From Actinomycetota bacterium (lineage in GTDB: Bacteria > Actinomycetota > Actinomycetes > S36-B12): a stretch of 34,846 nt of DNA. How positions within the stretch are numbered: the stretch's first letter is position 1; each line of letters opens with the position of its first letter. Location: positions 1 to 34,846 of the forward strand of contig JAFMCH010000016.1 in NCBI GenBank assembly GCA_017857875.1. Reading direction: 5' to 3'. Below are positions 1 through 11,526 of the stretch, in pieces. A model generated the notes under the pieces. That model made no database searches. It had not been told where the DNA came from and was given only the letters and a program-made list of their open reading frames with translations. A program made the translations under genes and the position numbers.

Positions 1-1041
1 GATCAGGCAGCGGTACCAGCACAACTGCTCCTGTCAGCACTGCCCGATAGTGCCGCGGGAGAATACCTAGAGGGCCTTCGCGAGGGATCGGTCACGTTGA
101 CCGTGCCGATGCGCGGGGCGAAAAAGGCGCTGTTGGAAACGGTCGTGGGTAATGCTCGTCAGTCTTTGGCAGCGCACAAGCTCAAGCGTGCGGGTGATCT
201 CACCGCACGCAGTGTGGCGTTGGCTGAGATTCAACAAATGCTCGATTTGCCAGCCGCCCCCCTGCGCATCGAATGTATCGACGTGTCGCATCTTGGTGGC
301 GAAGACGTGGTGGCATCCCTCGTGGTGTTTGAAGACGGATTGCCCAGACAGCGCGATTACCGGTCATACCGTCTGAGTCCGGAGGGCTCCCGCGATGACA
401 CGCGGGCGATTGCAGAAGTGGTGCAGCGGAGATTTCGCAGACTTGCCAGCGTCACTGAGGTGACATCCGCCGCCGAATCCGAGTCCGACGGCGAGGACAC
501 CCAAGAACTTGTGGCCGGCCATAGGTTTCCACCCAGATTCTCCTACCCACCCCAACTCTTGCTTGTGGACGGCGGCGCGCCCCAGGTGGATGCTGCGAGT
601 CGAGCGCTGACCGAACTAGGTGTTACCGACGTACCAATCGCTGGGTTAGCGAAACGTCTCGAGGAGATCTGGCGCCCCGATGATGCTGATCCGGTGATTA
701 TGCCTCGGGCAAGCGACGGATTGTTTCTCCTGCAGCGTATTCGTGATGAGGCCCATCGCGTCGCCATTAGGCATCAAAGGCGCACCCGCACCAAGAAGGT
801 CACCACGAGCCGACTCGATGCGATTCCAGGCCTCGGACCGGATCGACAACAGCGTCTACTGCGTGTTTTCGGGTCGGTCAAGAAGATCCAAGCGGCGAGC
901 CTCGAGGAACTCCAATCCGTGACGGGCATCGGCCCGGTTCTTGCGCAGGTGATCGCCGACCATCTCAACAATGTCATGATGGACGCTGATGCTGATGTGA
1001 CAGCTGCACCGTCAGAGACAGCCAACACAACGGATACGTGA
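1..1041 (+). CDS. uvrC: UvrABC excinuclease subunit C, C-terminal part (5' end outside window)
   Basis: UvrC makes the two incisions flanking a lesion in nucleotide excision repair, acting with UvrA and UvrB in the cytoplasm. The reading frame is open from base 1, so the gene is truncated by the window edge; 346 codons are visible and the GIY-YIG nuclease half is missing. What remains contains the UvrC homology region and the RNase H-like nuclease domain: the motif IDVSHLGG with its acidic residue, the strand LLVDGG with a second Asp, and RDEAHRVAI with the conserved His. It ends in a tandem helix-hairpin-helix DNA-binding domain (IPGLGPDRQQRLL and VTGIGPVLAQVI). A stretch rich in Glu, Ser and Asp between the two nuclease motifs looks like a linker. 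It stops 52 nt before rapZ, the usual actinobacterial neighbour. The identification is secure. Confidence 0.96.
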   Translation, partial: DQAAVPAQLLLSALPDSAAGEYLEGLREGSVTLTVPMRGAKKALLETVVGNARQSLAAHKLKRAGDLTARSVALAEIQQMLDLPAAPLRIECIDVSHLGGEDVVASLVVFEDGLPRQRDYRSYRLSPEGSRDDTRAIAEVVQRRFRRLASVTEVTSAAESESDGEDTQELVAGHRFPPRFSYPPQLLLVDGGAPQVDAASRALTELGVTDVPIAGLAKRLEEIWRPDDADPVIMPRASDGLFLLQRIRDEAHRVAIRHQRRTRTKKVTTSRLDAIPGLGPDRQQRLLRVFGSVKKIQAASLEELQSVTGIGPVLAQVIADHLNNVMMDADADVTAAPSETANTTDT

Positions 1042-1093
1042 AGAGAGTGGGTGAGATGTTCTCGTGGACGAAGAGTCTCGAGGTGAAGAGCTG

Positions 1094-1972
1094 ATGTCGT
1101 CGAGCGTCGTCAAGCGCACCATCGACGTTGCCGTTGTGACCGGTATGTCGGGAGCCGGCCGCTCGACAGCAGCCCGGGCCCTCGAAGATTTAGGCTGGTT
1201 CGTAGTCGACAATCTCTTGCCCTCGCTACTGCCCATCACCATCGATACTGCGATCGAGAGTGGCTACCTCGATCGTATGGCCGTCGTGATTGACGCTCGA
1301 GGTGGCCGGTTCTTTGCCGATACACAGGCGTCGATTGCAAAGTTGAAGGAGCGCGGCATCCCGTTGCAGGTGGTCTTCTTAGAGGCGGCGGATGAGGCGT
1401 TGGTGCGCCGTTTTGAAAGCAGCCGGCGCCCGCACCCGCTGCAACAGGGCGAGCGGCTCATCGACGGCCTGCGTCGGGAGCGAGTGATGCTGGCGCAATT
1501 GCGAGCAGACGCCGATCTTGTGATCGACACCTCCAATCTCAATGTCCATGACCTGCGCCGCAAGATTGATGCAGCATTCGAGGGCGATCAGCGCATCCCT
1601 CTGCGCGCCACCGTGTTGTCCTTTGGTTTCAAGTACGGAATCCCCGTCGATGCCGACGTGGTGTTGGACGCAAGATTTCTGCCCAATCCGCACTGGCTGG
1701 AGCACCTGCGAGACAAGACAGGTTTGGACGCAGACGTTAACGATTATGTCATTGAGCAAACCGATGCCCCAGAGTTTCTTGACCGAGCGTCTGCACTCAT
1801 TGACCTCATGGCCGATGGCTACCTGCGCGAGGGAAAGCGCTACGTCACGATTGCCCTGGGGTGCACCGGTGGCAAGCATCGCAGTGTTGCGATGGCCGAA
1901 AACCTCTCGGCACGTTTGGTTCGACACGGGGTGGAGACTCTGGTGGTGCACCGGGACCTGGGTCGTGAGTAG
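1094..1972 (+). CDS. rapZ: RapZ-family nucleotide-binding protein
   Basis: This is a member of the RapZ (YvcJ) P-loop family, 292 aa from the chosen ATG. In Enterobacteria RapZ is an RNA-binding adaptor controlling GlmS synthesis; in Actinobacteria its role is not settled, so function is inferred by family only. Visible are a Walker A-like loop GMSGAGRS at about residues 17-24 and the strongly conserved C-terminal motif GCTGGKHRS at about 256-264. The start at 1094 was chosen because GAGGTGA at 1080-1086 is a near-ideal ribosome binding site 7 nt upstream; an in-frame GTG at 1064 would add ten residues and cannot be excluded. It overlaps yvcK by 8 nt, so the two are almost certainly translated from one message, with whiA following. 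Confidence 0.94.
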   Translation: MSSSVVKRTIDVAVVTGMSGAGRSTAARALEDLGWFVVDNLLPSLLPITIDTAIESGYLDRMAVVIDARGGRFFADTQASIAKLKERGIPLQVVFLEAADEALVRRFESSRRPHPLQQGERLIDGLRRERVMLAQLRADADLVIDTSNLNVHDLRRKIDAAFEGDQRIPLRATVLSFGFKYGIPVDADVVLDARFLPNPHWLEHLRDKTGLDADVNDYVIEQTDAPEFLDRASALIDLMADGYLREGKRYVTIALGCTGGKHRSVAMAENLSARLVRHGVETLVVHRDLGRE

Positions 1973-2936
1973 TCGCGTTCCTGCTGTTGTTGCTTTTGGC
2001 GGTGGACACGGCCTCTCCGTCACATTGGAGGCGCTGCTGAACGTCACCCCGGACGTGACGGGGATTGTCGGCGTGATCGACGACGGTGGGTCCAGTGGCC
2101 GCTTGCGTTCTCAGCTGTCGATCGTGCCGCCCGGTGACCTGCGCATGGCGCTTGCGGCAATGATTCCCCGTGACGGCGATAGTGCCATCTGGCGTAGCGT
2201 GCTTCAGCAACGCTTTGACGCCACCGAAAACTTCATCGGACACCCGGTCGGAAATGTGCTCATGGCGGCATTGTGGGGGCAAACACATGACGTGCTTTTG
2301 GGGTTGCAGACACTTGCGACAGCCACGGGGGCGCGGGGTCGCGTTTTGCCCGCGGCGCTGGAGCCAGTTGATTTGCTGGCGCTAATGGAGACGGAGGCAG
2401 GTGGTGAGCCACAATGGATTCGGGGTCAGGCGACGATCTCCAGTACGCGAGGAAAGATCACTGAATTAGCCTTAGATCCCGCGCAACCAACACCCTGTGT
2501 AGACGTGGTGACGGCGATTGACCGTTCCACTGCAGTTGTTTTTGGTCCCGGTAGTTGGTTCACCAGCGTTATGCCTCACCTGTTGCTGCCCCATGTGTAC
2601 GCGGCCGTTTCGAGGAGCAGTGCGCCGCGAATTTTGGTCCTCAACCTCGGGGGTGAGGCGGGGGAGACCGAGGACTTCGCACCCGCGACGCATTTGAACT
2701 CGTGGGCGCAGTTCTTTCCGGAGGTCTCACTGGATTACGTCATTGCCGATCAGCGTCACTTAGGCGATGTGGGCGTCTTGCGGCGGGCATGCGGGCGACT
2801 CGGTGCGGAACTTCACGTCGCTGAGGTGTCCTCGGCGGACACGCACGACATCCAGCGCTTGGGGGTGGCCCTAGATGCGCTCATTCGGACAGCCGACCGC
2901 CCCGACGAGTCATCTACAAGCCGCGTGCAAGGATGA
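1965..2936 (+). CDS. yvcK: YvcK/CofD-like gluconeogenesis factor
   Basis: YvcK proteins belong to the CofD-like fold family, bind UDP-sugars, and in Firmicutes and mycobacteria are needed for normal cell shape and peptidoglycan precursor supply under gluconeogenic growth. The 323-aa product starts with a GTG lying inside the rapZ stop region (8-nt overlap). Family signatures are the glycine-rich loop FGGGHG at residues 11-16, [11 protein letters not shown] at about 38-48 and GHPVGN at 92-97, the last matching the CofD-family GHxxGN nucleotide-binding motif. The frame is open upstream to 1542, but that extension is simply rapZ read in another frame. The rapZ-yvcK-whiA order is a conserved Gram-positive cluster. 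Confidence 0.95.
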   Translation: MSSRVPAVVAFGGGHGLSVTLEALLNVTPDVTGIVGVIDDGGSSGRLRSQLSIVPPGDLRMALAAMIPRDGDSAIWRSVLQQRFDATENFIGHPVGNVLMAALWGQTHDVLLGLQTLATATGARGRVLPAALEPVDLLALMETEAGGEPQWIRGQATISSTRGKITELALDPAQPTPCVDVVTAIDRSTAVVFGPGSWFTSVMPHLLLPHVYAAVSRSSAPRILVLNLGGEAGETEDFAPATHLNSWAQFFPEVSLDYVIADQRHLGDVGVLRRACGRLGAELHVAEVSSADTHDIQRLGVALDALIRTADRPDESSTSRVQG

Positions 2937-2940
2937 CACC

Positions 2941-3930
2941 ATGGCACTGACCGCGGAGGTCAAAGACGAATTGAGTCGACTCGTTGTCACTCGAAGTTGT
3001 TGTCGCAAGGCGGAGGTCTCCTCGCTCTTGCGATTCGGAGGTTCCATCCACATCATCAGCGGGCAGATCGTGATCGAAGCTGAGGTTGATGCGGGAGCGA
3101 CGGCGCGCAGACTACGCAAAGATCTGATCGAGGTGTTCAACCAAGACAGCGAAATCGCGATGCTCTCCGGCTCCGGTGTACGCAAGGGCAGTCGATACGT
3201 AGTGCGTGTTGTCAAGGGTGGTGAACACCTCGCGCGACAGACTGGTCTTGTCGATGCCGGGGGTCGGCCAATTCGCGGATTACCTCCGGCAGTTGTCAAC
3301 GGTGGCGTGTGTGACTCCGAAGCGGCATGGCGGGGTGCTTTCTTGGCTCACGGTTCGCTCACGGAGCCGGGACGTTCATCGGCACTTGAAATCACGACCC
3401 CCGGTCAGGAATCAGCCTTGGCACTCGTGGGTGCTGCGCGCAGGTTGGGGATACCTGCAAAGTCCCGTGAAGTACGCAGTGTCGATCGGGTCGTTATTCG
3501 CGACGGCGATGCCATTGGCGCGATGTTGACGCGGATGGGTGCGCATGCCAGCGTGCTGACCTGGGAGGAACGGCGCATGCGCCGTGAGGTGCGCGCGACC
3601 GCGAACAGATTAGCCAATTTTGATGATGCCAATCTGCGCCGCTCAGCGCGTGCGGCCGTCGCTGCCGGTGCGCGCGTGAGTCGAGCTTTGGAAATCTTGG
3701 GCCCGGACGTTCCCGACCATCTGGCTCAGGCAGGTCACCTGCGGCTGGAGCACAAGCAGGCCAGTCTCGAAGAGTTGGGCGCACTGGCTGATCCGCCGAT
3801 GACCAAGGATGCGGTCGCCGGACGAATTCGTCGTCTCCTTTCGACCGCAGATCGTCGGGCCGAGGAATTGGGCATCCCGGGTACTGAGGCTGCCCTAGCC
3901 GATGCTGACCTCGACGACTTGGCGTACTAG
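2941..3930 (+). CDS. whiA: WhiA sporulation/cell-division transcriptional regulator
   Basis: WhiA is a DNA-binding regulator; in Streptomyces it works with WhiB to switch on sporulation septation genes, and in non-sporulating actinobacteria and Firmicutes it is linked to cell division. The 329-aa protein begins at an ATG four bases after the yvcK stop, with AAGGA just upstream; the in-frame extension back to 2875 lies within yvcK and is rejected. The N-terminal two thirds match the degenerate LAGLIDADG homing-endonuclease-like domain ([10 protein letters not shown] at 131-140), and the C-terminus holds the helix-turn-helix ([20 protein letters not shown] region, roughly 275-303). It closes the uvrC-rapZ-yvcK-whiA cluster; a 145-nt gap with a candidate promoter follows. 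Confidence 0.96.
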   Translation: MALTAEVKDELSRLVVTRSCCRKAEVSSLLRFGGSIHIISGQIVIEAEVDAGATARRLRKDLIEVFNQDSEIAMLSGSGVRKGSRYVVRVVKGGEHLARQTGLVDAGGRPIRGLPPAVVNGGVCDSEAAWRGAFLAHGSLTEPGRSSALEITTPGQESALALVGAARRLGIPAKSREVRSVDRVVIRDGDAIGAMLTRMGAHASVLTWEERRMRREVRATANRLANFDDANLRRSARAAVAAGARVSRALEILGPDVPDHLAQAGHLRLEHKQASLEELGALADPPMTKDAVAGRIRRLLSTADRRAEELGIPGTEAALADADLDDLAY

Positions 3931-3994
3931 ATCGACACTTGGCTCAGTGCCTAGACGTTCCTCCAGCGCGCTGCGATGCATTCGCTCGCGTTGA

Positions 3995-4000
3995 TAGGGT
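3995..4000 (+). promoter_or_regulatory. Candidate -10 element for the gap-pgk-tpi operon
   Basis: TAGGGT fits the actinobacterial TANNNT -10 consensus and sits 75 nt upstream of the gap start codon in the only sizeable gap (3931-4075) between whiA and gap. No convincing -35 hexamer is seen at 16-18 nt spacing, and nothing like a strong terminator for whiA is visible, so this is a weak call based on position and -10 match. Confidence 0.3.
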
Positions 4001-4066
4001 TGGGGTGAAGGTGTAGGTCCTCGGGTAGACGGCGAACGCGCAGTCTGGGCCTATGTCAGGGCCTAG

Positions 4067-6310
<2,244 letters not shown>

Positions 6311-6318
<8 letters not shown>

Positions 6319-7114
6319 GTCAAGTCGCCAGCCACTCATGGTGGGCAACTGGAAGATGAACATCAATCACTTCGAGGCCATCGCCCTTGTGCAGAAGATC
6401 GCTTTTGGCTTGAACGATGCTGACTTGGATGCGGTTGATGTGGTCGTCCTGCCGCCCTTTACCGACCTTCGGACCGTACACACGCTCGTTGAGGCCGATA
6501 AATTGCGTGTGCGCTACGGCGCCCAGGATCTGTCACCCTTCGCTCGAGGTGCCTACACCGGTGACATCAGTGGGGCCATGCTGGCCAAGCTCGGCTGCCG
6601 ATTTGTGACGGTGGGCCACAGTGAACGGCGCGAGCATCACCATGAGACGAATGAGGTCGTGGCAGCCAAGGCTGTTGCCGCGTGGCAGGTAGATATTGCC
6701 CCCATTGTCTGTGTCGGTGAGGGTCTAGAAATACGCGAAGCACACACACACCTGTCCTACTGTGTCGAGCAGCTGCGGGAGTCATTGGCCGGCCTGACTG
6801 CTGAGCAGATGGCCAAGTCTGTGATCGCCTATGAGCCGGTGTGGGCGATCGGCACCGGCAAGGTCGCCTCGCCTGAGGATGCCCAACAAATGTGCGCGGC
6901 CCTGCGCGGTCTCGTCCAAGAAATGACGGACGCCGCCACCGCCGACGCGATTCGAATTCTCTATGGCGGGTCGGTCAAGATGACGAATATCGCAGGCATC
7001 ATGGCCAGCCCCGACGTTGATGGGGCCCTGGTCGGGGGAGCGAGTCTGGACGCGGAGGAATTTGTCGGAATCGTCCGCTATCGACTGCATCCCGATGCCG
7101 ATGCGCTCGGGTAG
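6311..7114 (+). CDS. tpiA: Triosephosphate isomerase
   Basis: Interconverts dihydroxyacetone phosphate and glyceraldehyde 3-phosphate. The 267-aa protein carries all catalytic residues: Lys15 in GNWKMN, the electrophilic His103 in VGHSERR and Glu175 in [11 protein letters not shown], followed by the phosphate-gripping YGGSVK loop. The ATG lies within the end of pgk (8-nt overlap), as expected for translational coupling. It is followed by a 132-nt spacer containing a GC-rich hairpin and a candidate secG promoter, so it is likely the last gene of the glycolytic operon. Confidence 0.97.
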
Positions 7115-7116
7115 GT

Positions 7117-7137
7117 GGCGGCGCAGCTCAAGCCGCC
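7117..7137 (+). terminator. GC-rich hairpin after tpiA, possible terminator
   Basis: A perfect 6-bp inverted repeat, GGCGGC (7117-7122) and GCCGCC (7132-7137), with a 9-nt loop begins two bases after the tpiA stop. There is no T-run after it. Such hairpins act as terminators or RNA-stability elements in GC-rich actinobacteria, but this is inference from position and structure only. Confidence 0.35.
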
Positions 7138-7185
7138 CGCCCGCCCGAACACCAGCCCTGTTAGGTGATAGCGTCCCCGACGGGT

Positions 7186-7191
7186 TAGCCT
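7186..7191 (+). promoter_or_regulatory. Candidate -10 element for secG-rbpA
   Basis: TAGCCT matches TANNNT and lies 55 nt upstream of secG, with TTAGGT at 7161-7166 about 19 nt before it as a poor -35. The position after the tpiA hairpin supports a new transcription unit, but the match is weak. Confidence 0.3.
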
Positions 7192-7246
7192 GTGGGCTGG
7201 TCATCTGTGCCACCCGCGTCGATCAACTGAGTGAGGAAACCATCGC

Positions 7247-7495
7247 ATGAGTTCGGTGCTCGTTGTCGGTCTGGCGATTTTGCTCGTGATCACGAGTGTC
7301 TTGCTCATCGTTTTGATTTTGCTGCATCGCGGTAAAGGTGGAGGCCTGTCAGACCTGTTCGGCGGCGGTGTTACCTCCTCAGTCGGCGGATCATCTGTCG
7401 CTGAAAAGAACCTCAATCGAATTACCGTTGCGTTGGGCCTAGTGTGGGCTGCCTCGATCGTGGCGGTCGGCCTCCTTGTTCGTACAGGCGCCTAA
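7247..7495 (+). CDS. secG: Preprotein translocase subunit SecG
   Basis: SecG is the small accessory subunit of the SecYEG membrane channel that exports unfolded proteins. The 82-aa product has two predicted transmembrane helices (about residues 5-25 and 59-78) separated by a polar glycine/serine-rich loop with the family-typical HRGKGGGLSDLFGGG segment. GAGGAAA lies 7-8 nt upstream of the ATG and supports the start. The tpiA-secG neighbourhood is conserved in Actinobacteria; the phosphoenolpyruvate carboxylase gene that can follow secG in mycobacteria is absent here and rbpA follows directly. Confidence 0.93.
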   Translation: MSSVLVVGLAILLVITSVLLIVLILLHRGKGGGLSDLFGGGVTSSVGGSSVAEKNLNRITVALGLVWAASIVAVGLLVRTGA

Positions 7496-7531
7496 GGTTT
7501 GTTCGCTCACAACTGGAGAATGAGGTAATCG

Positions 7532-7864
7532 GTGGCCGGTGGAAGTGCAATTCGTGGCAGCAGAGTTGGCGCAGGCCCGATGGGCGAGGCGGAGCGAGGC
7601 GATATTGCTCCGCGGCTGCACATTACGTTCTGGTGTGCACGTGGCCACGAAACCACGCCAAGTTTCGCCGCCGACGCTCCTATTCCCGACAGTTGGGATT
7701 GCCCGCGATGTGGCTGGCCGGCCAGTCAGAACCACGAGGCGCCACCTGCACCGCCCAAGATTGAGCCCTATAAGACCCACCTTGCCTACGTCAAGGAGCG
7801 TCGTAGCGACGCCGATGGTGCAGCGATCTTGGATGAAGCACTCGATCGGTTGAATCGGCGCTAG
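7532..7864 (+). CDS. rbpA: RNA polymerase-binding protein RbpA
   Basis: RbpA is an actinobacteria-specific transcription factor that binds RNA polymerase and the principal sigma factor and stabilises the open complex. The 110-aa protein has the zinc-binding core (FWCARGHET with Cys and His, then WDCPRCGWPA with a Cys pair), an N-terminal basic and glycine-rich tail, a basic linker, and the C-terminal sigma-interaction helix region (YVKERRSDADGAAILDEALDRL portion). The GTG start follows a GAGG about 7 nt upstream. The last bases converge with opcA: both genes stop in the same CTAG at 7861-7864. Its presence is a strong marker of Actinomycetota. Confidence 0.93.
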   Translation: MAGGSAIRGSRVGAGPMGEAERGDIAPRLHITFWCARGHETTPSFAADAPIPDSWDCPRCGWPASQNHEAPPAPPKIEPYKTHLAYVKERRSDADGAAILDEALDRLNRR

Positions 7865-8781
7865 TTCGCCACCGTAAAACCGGTCACCTGGTCTAGGTTC
7901 GCTAAGGCGCGTGCGTACACCTCATCGGGGGTCAACCGACGCAGTTCCTCGGCTAAGAGTTCGGCAAGATGGCGACGAGATAGCGCAACGGGGGCGGGCG
8001 GTACGCCGGGCACGTTTAACATCGCCACCGCACCGTCGGGCCGATCAAGGCTCAAGGCGCCCTCGGTTGTCTCCAGGGTCACGTGCGTTATCCCCGGGCC
8101 GGGGGTCGGTGTGAACGTCACCTCGATGCCAAGATTGACCATTAGCCACGACGCCAGCAGCGATGCACTGGGACTAGCCCCGTTAACGCCGATATCAGCC
8201 GACATGACAGGCCCAGTGTGCCGATCGAGCATTGCGGCCAACACGCTGCGCCACGGGGTCAGCCGGGTCCAGGCGAGGTCGGTGTCACCGGGGGCATAAT
8301 TGAGCCGTCGGGTCTGCAGGGCAGACCACGGATCCGGATCGGCCGAACTGTCGGTGATCCGCCTCTGGGCGTGGCTGCCAATGTGGTCCCGGGCGAGGTT
8401 TTCCGGCGGATTACTCGGCCACCACGCGACGATAGGCGTGTCGGGCAGGAGCAACGGAATCACGACCGAATTGCCGTGTTCGGCTCGATCGCCACGCAGT
8501 CGCACCACCGCAACCTCGCCGGGGCCGTCATCGCCGCCCACGTTGATATCGGCATCGATGGCATCAGCATCGCCGGCTGGCCGCGGCACCAGCGTCAAGA
8601 TCCGCATCGGATGCTCGCGGGCGCTGTTGACCGCAGCCTCGGTTGCGTCGGCCTGATGTTCCTCGTCGCTAAGAATCAACAGGGTCAACACCATGCCGGT
8701 TGTCGGTGAGCCCATGCGGTGTCGTTCGTGACTGATGGCGCGGGCGATGTCACCGCCGCTGGTGTCGTGTAGGCGGATCAT
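7861..8781 (-). CDS. opcA: OpcA, glucose-6-phosphate dehydrogenase assembly protein
   Basis: OpcA is a partner protein needed for full activity and assembly of glucose-6-phosphate dehydrogenase; in Actinobacteria and cyanobacteria its gene sits next to zwf. The 306-aa start chosen here (ATG at 8781) overlaps the zwf stop as ATGA and aligns with the usual family N-terminus; an in-frame GTG at 8793 would add four residues. Family-like segments are the N-terminal GMVLTLLILSDEE stretch, the HPMRILTLVPRP strand, and VVIPLLLPDTPIVAWWP in the middle. It is the last gene of the leftward tkt-tal-zwf-opcA unit. The 6-phosphogluconolactonase gene often found beside it is not present. Confidence 0.93.
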   Translation of the reverse strand: MIRLHDTSGGDIARAISHERHRMGSPTTGMVLTLLILSDEEHQADATEAAVNSAREHPMRILTLVPRPAGDADAIDADINVGGDDGPGEVAVVRLRGDRAEHGNSVVIPLLLPDTPIVAWWPSNPPENLARDHIGSHAQRRITDSSADPDPWSALQTRRLNYAPGDTDLAWTRLTPWRSVLAAMLDRHTGPVMSADIGVNGASPSASLLASWLMVNLGIEVTFTPTPGPGITHVTLETTEGALSLDRPDGAVAMLNVPGVPPAPVALSRRHLAELLAEELRRLTPDEVYARALANLDQVTGFTVAN

Positions 8782-10298
8782 GGTCGACGCCACACACGGT
8801 CATCGCGTGACATCATCTCGTAGGCCGATGCTGGCCCCCATCCGCCGGATGCATAGGGCGGTGGTTGGCCCTGGGTCGACCAATGATCGAGAATTGGATC
8901 GAGAATCCGCCAACTGATGTCCACCTCACGCGCACCGGGAAATAACGGCGGATCCCCCAGCAGGACATCAAGGATGAGGCGTTCATACGCCTCGGGACTT
9001 GCGTCGACGAAGGAATCACCGTATTGAAAGTCCATGGTCACGTCGCGCACCTCCATTGCGGCGCTGCCGGGCACCTTGGATCCAAATCGAAGGGTGATGC
9101 CCTCATCGGGTTGAATTCGAAACACCAGGGCGTTGTCGGCTGAATCAACGACTGACGCCTCGCCAAAGGGAAGCCGCGGGGCCTTTTTGAAGATCACGGC
9201 CACCTCGGTGACTCGACGACCAAGCCGCTTACCGGTGCGGACATAAAAGGGCACTCCGGCCCATCGTCGGCTGTCGATATCGAGGCGGATCGCGGCGAAG
9301 GTCTCGGTCGAAGAATCCGGCGGAATGCCGTCTTCTTCTAGGTACCCGCGGACCGGGATGCCTCCCTGCCATCCTGTCGCGTACTGACCGCGTGCGGTGT
9401 GCTGGCCAATATCGTCGGGCACCTTGACGGCGGCTAGAAGTTTTTCTTTTTCTAGCCGGACCTGCTCGGGACCAAAGTTGAGCGGCTCCTCCATTGCCGT
9501 GAGTGCCAACAACTGGAGGAGGTGATTTTGGATCACGTCGCGGGCAGCACCGATGCCGTCGTAGTACCCGGCGCGACCGCCGATACCAATATCCTCCGCC
9601 TGAGTGATCTGTACGTTGTCCACGTAGTTGCTATTCCACAGCGGCTCGAACATCTCGTTGGCAAAGCGCACCGCGAGGATGTTTTGCACTGTTTCCTTGC
9701 CGAGATAATGGTCAATCCGAAAAATCTCATCGGGAGTGAACACATCGGCCAGAACCGAATCTAGATCTTCCGCGCTGGCGAGGTCATGACCGAATGGCTT
9801 CTCGATCACCACCCTCCGCCACGCACCCGGTTTGCGTTCGGCTAGACCGGTCGCCTTGATCTGTTGGACCACAACGGGAAACAGACCCGGAGGTATCGAC
9901 AGGTAGAAGGCGTGGTTACCGAGGGTTCCGCGTGCGCGATCGAGTTCGTCCAGCGTGCTGCGGAGCAGATCAAATGATGATCGGTCTGTCAGGTCACCGG
10001 CAACAAAGCGAATCCCCTGGGACAGTTGCCGCCACACTTCCTCTCGAAAGGGCGTTCGAGCATGCTCACGTACTGCGTCGTGCACCTCTTGGGCGAAGTC
10101 CTCGTTCTCCCACTCCCGTCGAGCAAATCCGACCAGTCCAAAACCAGGCGGCAGGAGACCACGGTTGGCTAGATCGTAGATCGCGGGCATGATCTTTTTG
10201 CGAGCTAGATCACCGGTGACACCAAACAGGACGACGGCGCTCGGCCCAGCAACTCGGGGGAGGCGGAGGTCTTGAGGATCCCGCAGTGGATTGGTCAT
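8778..10298 (-). CDS. zwf: Glucose-6-phosphate 1-dehydrogenase
   Basis: Oxidises glucose 6-phosphate to 6-phosphogluconolactone, the entry step of the oxidative pentose phosphate pathway and a main NADPH source. The 506-aa protein has the dinucleotide motif GVTGDLARKK (26-35), EKPFG with Lys167, and the active-site signature RIDHYLGKE with His197 and Lys201. Length is standard. The start codon ATG lies 37 nt from the tal stop in the leftward operon; the ribosome binding site is not strong. The stop overlaps opcA by 4 nt, matching the known Zwf-OpcA partnership. Confidence 0.96.
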   Translation of the reverse strand: MTNPLRDPQDLRLPRVAGPSAVVLFGVTGDLARKKIMPAIYDLANRGLLPPGFGLVGFARREWENEDFAQEVHDAVREHARTPFREEVWRQLSQGIRFVAGDLTDRSSFDLLRSTLDELDRARGTLGNHAFYLSIPPGLFPVVVQQIKATGLAERKPGAWRRVVIEKPFGHDLASAEDLDSVLADVFTPDEIFRIDHYLGKETVQNILAVRFANEMFEPLWNSNYVDNVQITQAEDIGIGGRAGYYDGIGAARDVIQNHLLQLLALTAMEEPLNFGPEQVRLEKEKLLAAVKVPDDIGQHTARGQYATGWQGGIPVRGYLEEDGIPPDSSTETFAAIRLDIDSRRWAGVPFYVRTGKRLGRRVTEVAVIFKKAPRLPFGEASVVDSADNALVFRIQPDEGITLRFGSKVPGSAAMEVRDVTMDFQYGDSFVDASPEAYERLILDVLLGDPPLFPGAREVDISWRILDPILDHWSTQGQPPPYASGGWGPASAYEMMSRDDRVWRRP

Positions 10299-10335
10299 GA
10301 GTGACTCATCGTCGCAGGTTATGGCCAGGGGAGAC

Positions 10336-11451
10336 TTAACGCAGTGCGGCTAGACGGTCGGCCACGGAGTCAAGTAGTTCTTGCCATGATGCTGCGAAGG
10401 ACTTCACACCGGCCGCCTCTAGGTCTGCGCACACCGCGGGTTCCAAGATGCCCAACGTGCCCAACTCCTGCCACACCGCCGCCGACTCCTGCTGAGTGCC
10501 AGTCACGGTGTCGCCGTCGAATACTCCGTGGTCTGCCACAGCTGTCAACGTTGCCTCCGGCATGGTGTTGACGCAGCCGGGCGCGGCCAGTCCGATGACG
10601 TAACGGGTGTCGGGGTAGGCCGGGTTCTTGACTCCGGTGGAAGCCCACAGCGGCCGCTGGCGATGAGCACCTTGAGCGACCAGATGAGCCCAGCGGTCGG
10701 TTGTCAGGGCTTGTGTGTACGCACCCCACGCCATGCGAGCGCTGGCCAGCGCGGCTTTACCGCGCAGATTAAGGGCCTGGGCGGAGCCATCGGTGTCCAA
10801 CAGTGCGTCGACTGCGGTATCAAGACGGCTCACGAAAAACGACGCAACAGAATGAATACTGGCGGGCTCGTGACCGCGGTCTAGGGCCTTTTCCAGACCG
10901 GCCTGCCAGGCATCTAGGACCGCGGCATACCGCTCGAGGGAAAAGATGAGGGTGACGTTGACACTGATGCCGTAGGACAGCACCTCGGTGATCGCCGGCA
11001 GGCCCTCCAGGGTGGCCGGAATCTTGATCAAAACATTGGGGCGGGCGACTTCATCCCACAATTCACGGGCCTGGGTAATCGTGGCATGCGTGTCGTGCGC
11101 CAACCGGGGATCCACCTCGATCGACACGTGGCCATCCACGCCACCGGAGGAGCCAAATAATGGGGCGAACAGATCGCAAGCGGCACGTACGTCGTCGGTG
11201 GTCATCGCCCGCACCGCACCTTCGGCGTCGGCGCCAGCCTTAGCCAACGTGTCCAATTGCGCGTCGTAAGCGGCGCTGTGGCCGCCGATGGCCTTAGCGA
11301 AAATGGTGGGATTCGTGGTGACGCCGCGCACGCAGCGGGTGTCGATAAGGTTCTGGAGCGACCCACTCGTGAGACGTTCTCGGTTGAGGTCGTCGAGCCA
11401 CATCGAGACACCGGCATCGGTGAGTTCGGTAAGAACGGCGGGGGTGTTCAT
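10336..11451 (-). CDS. tal: Transaldolase
   Basis: Transfers a dihydroxyacetone unit between sugar phosphates in the non-oxidative pentose phosphate pathway. The 371-aa product belongs to the long actinobacterial transaldolase type. The Schiff-base lysine is Lys143 in VLIKIPAT, and the N-terminal GVTTNPTIF motif (43-51) with its Asp-rich neighbourhood ([10 protein letters not shown]) is typical. AAGGAG lies about 9 nt upstream of the ATG. It is not fused to glucose-6-phosphate isomerase, as happens in some relatives, and no separate pgi gene lies nearby. It sits between tkt and zwf in one leftward unit. Confidence 0.95.
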   Translation of the reverse strand: MNTPAVLTELTDAGVSMWLDDLNRERLTSGSLQNLIDTRCVRGVTTNPTIFAKAIGGHSAAYDAQLDTLAKAGADAEGAVRAMTTDDVRAACDLFAPLFGSSGGVDGHVSIEVDPRLAHDTHATITQARELWDEVARPNVLIKIPATLEGLPAITEVLSYGISVNVTLIFSLERYAAVLDAWQAGLEKALDRGHEPASIHSVASFFVSRLDTAVDALLDTDGSAQALNLRGKAALASARMAWGAYTQALTTDRWAHLVAQGAHRQRPLWASTGVKNPAYPDTRYVIGLAAPGCVNTMPEATLTAVADHGVFDGDTVTGTQQESAAVWQELGTLGILEPAVCADLEAAGVKSFAASWQELLDSVADRLAALR

Positions 11452-11526
11452 GTGTGCGCTCCTTGATGTTCGGTCGGCAGTGCGGGTTCGCGTATGAAAT
11501 GTGACGGTTGGTCGCCCTGGTGGGGC

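Noticed and set aside
1542-1964. Upstream extension of yvcK
   Set aside because: It overlaps rapZ in another frame; the YvcK family N-terminus begins just after the GTG at 1965.
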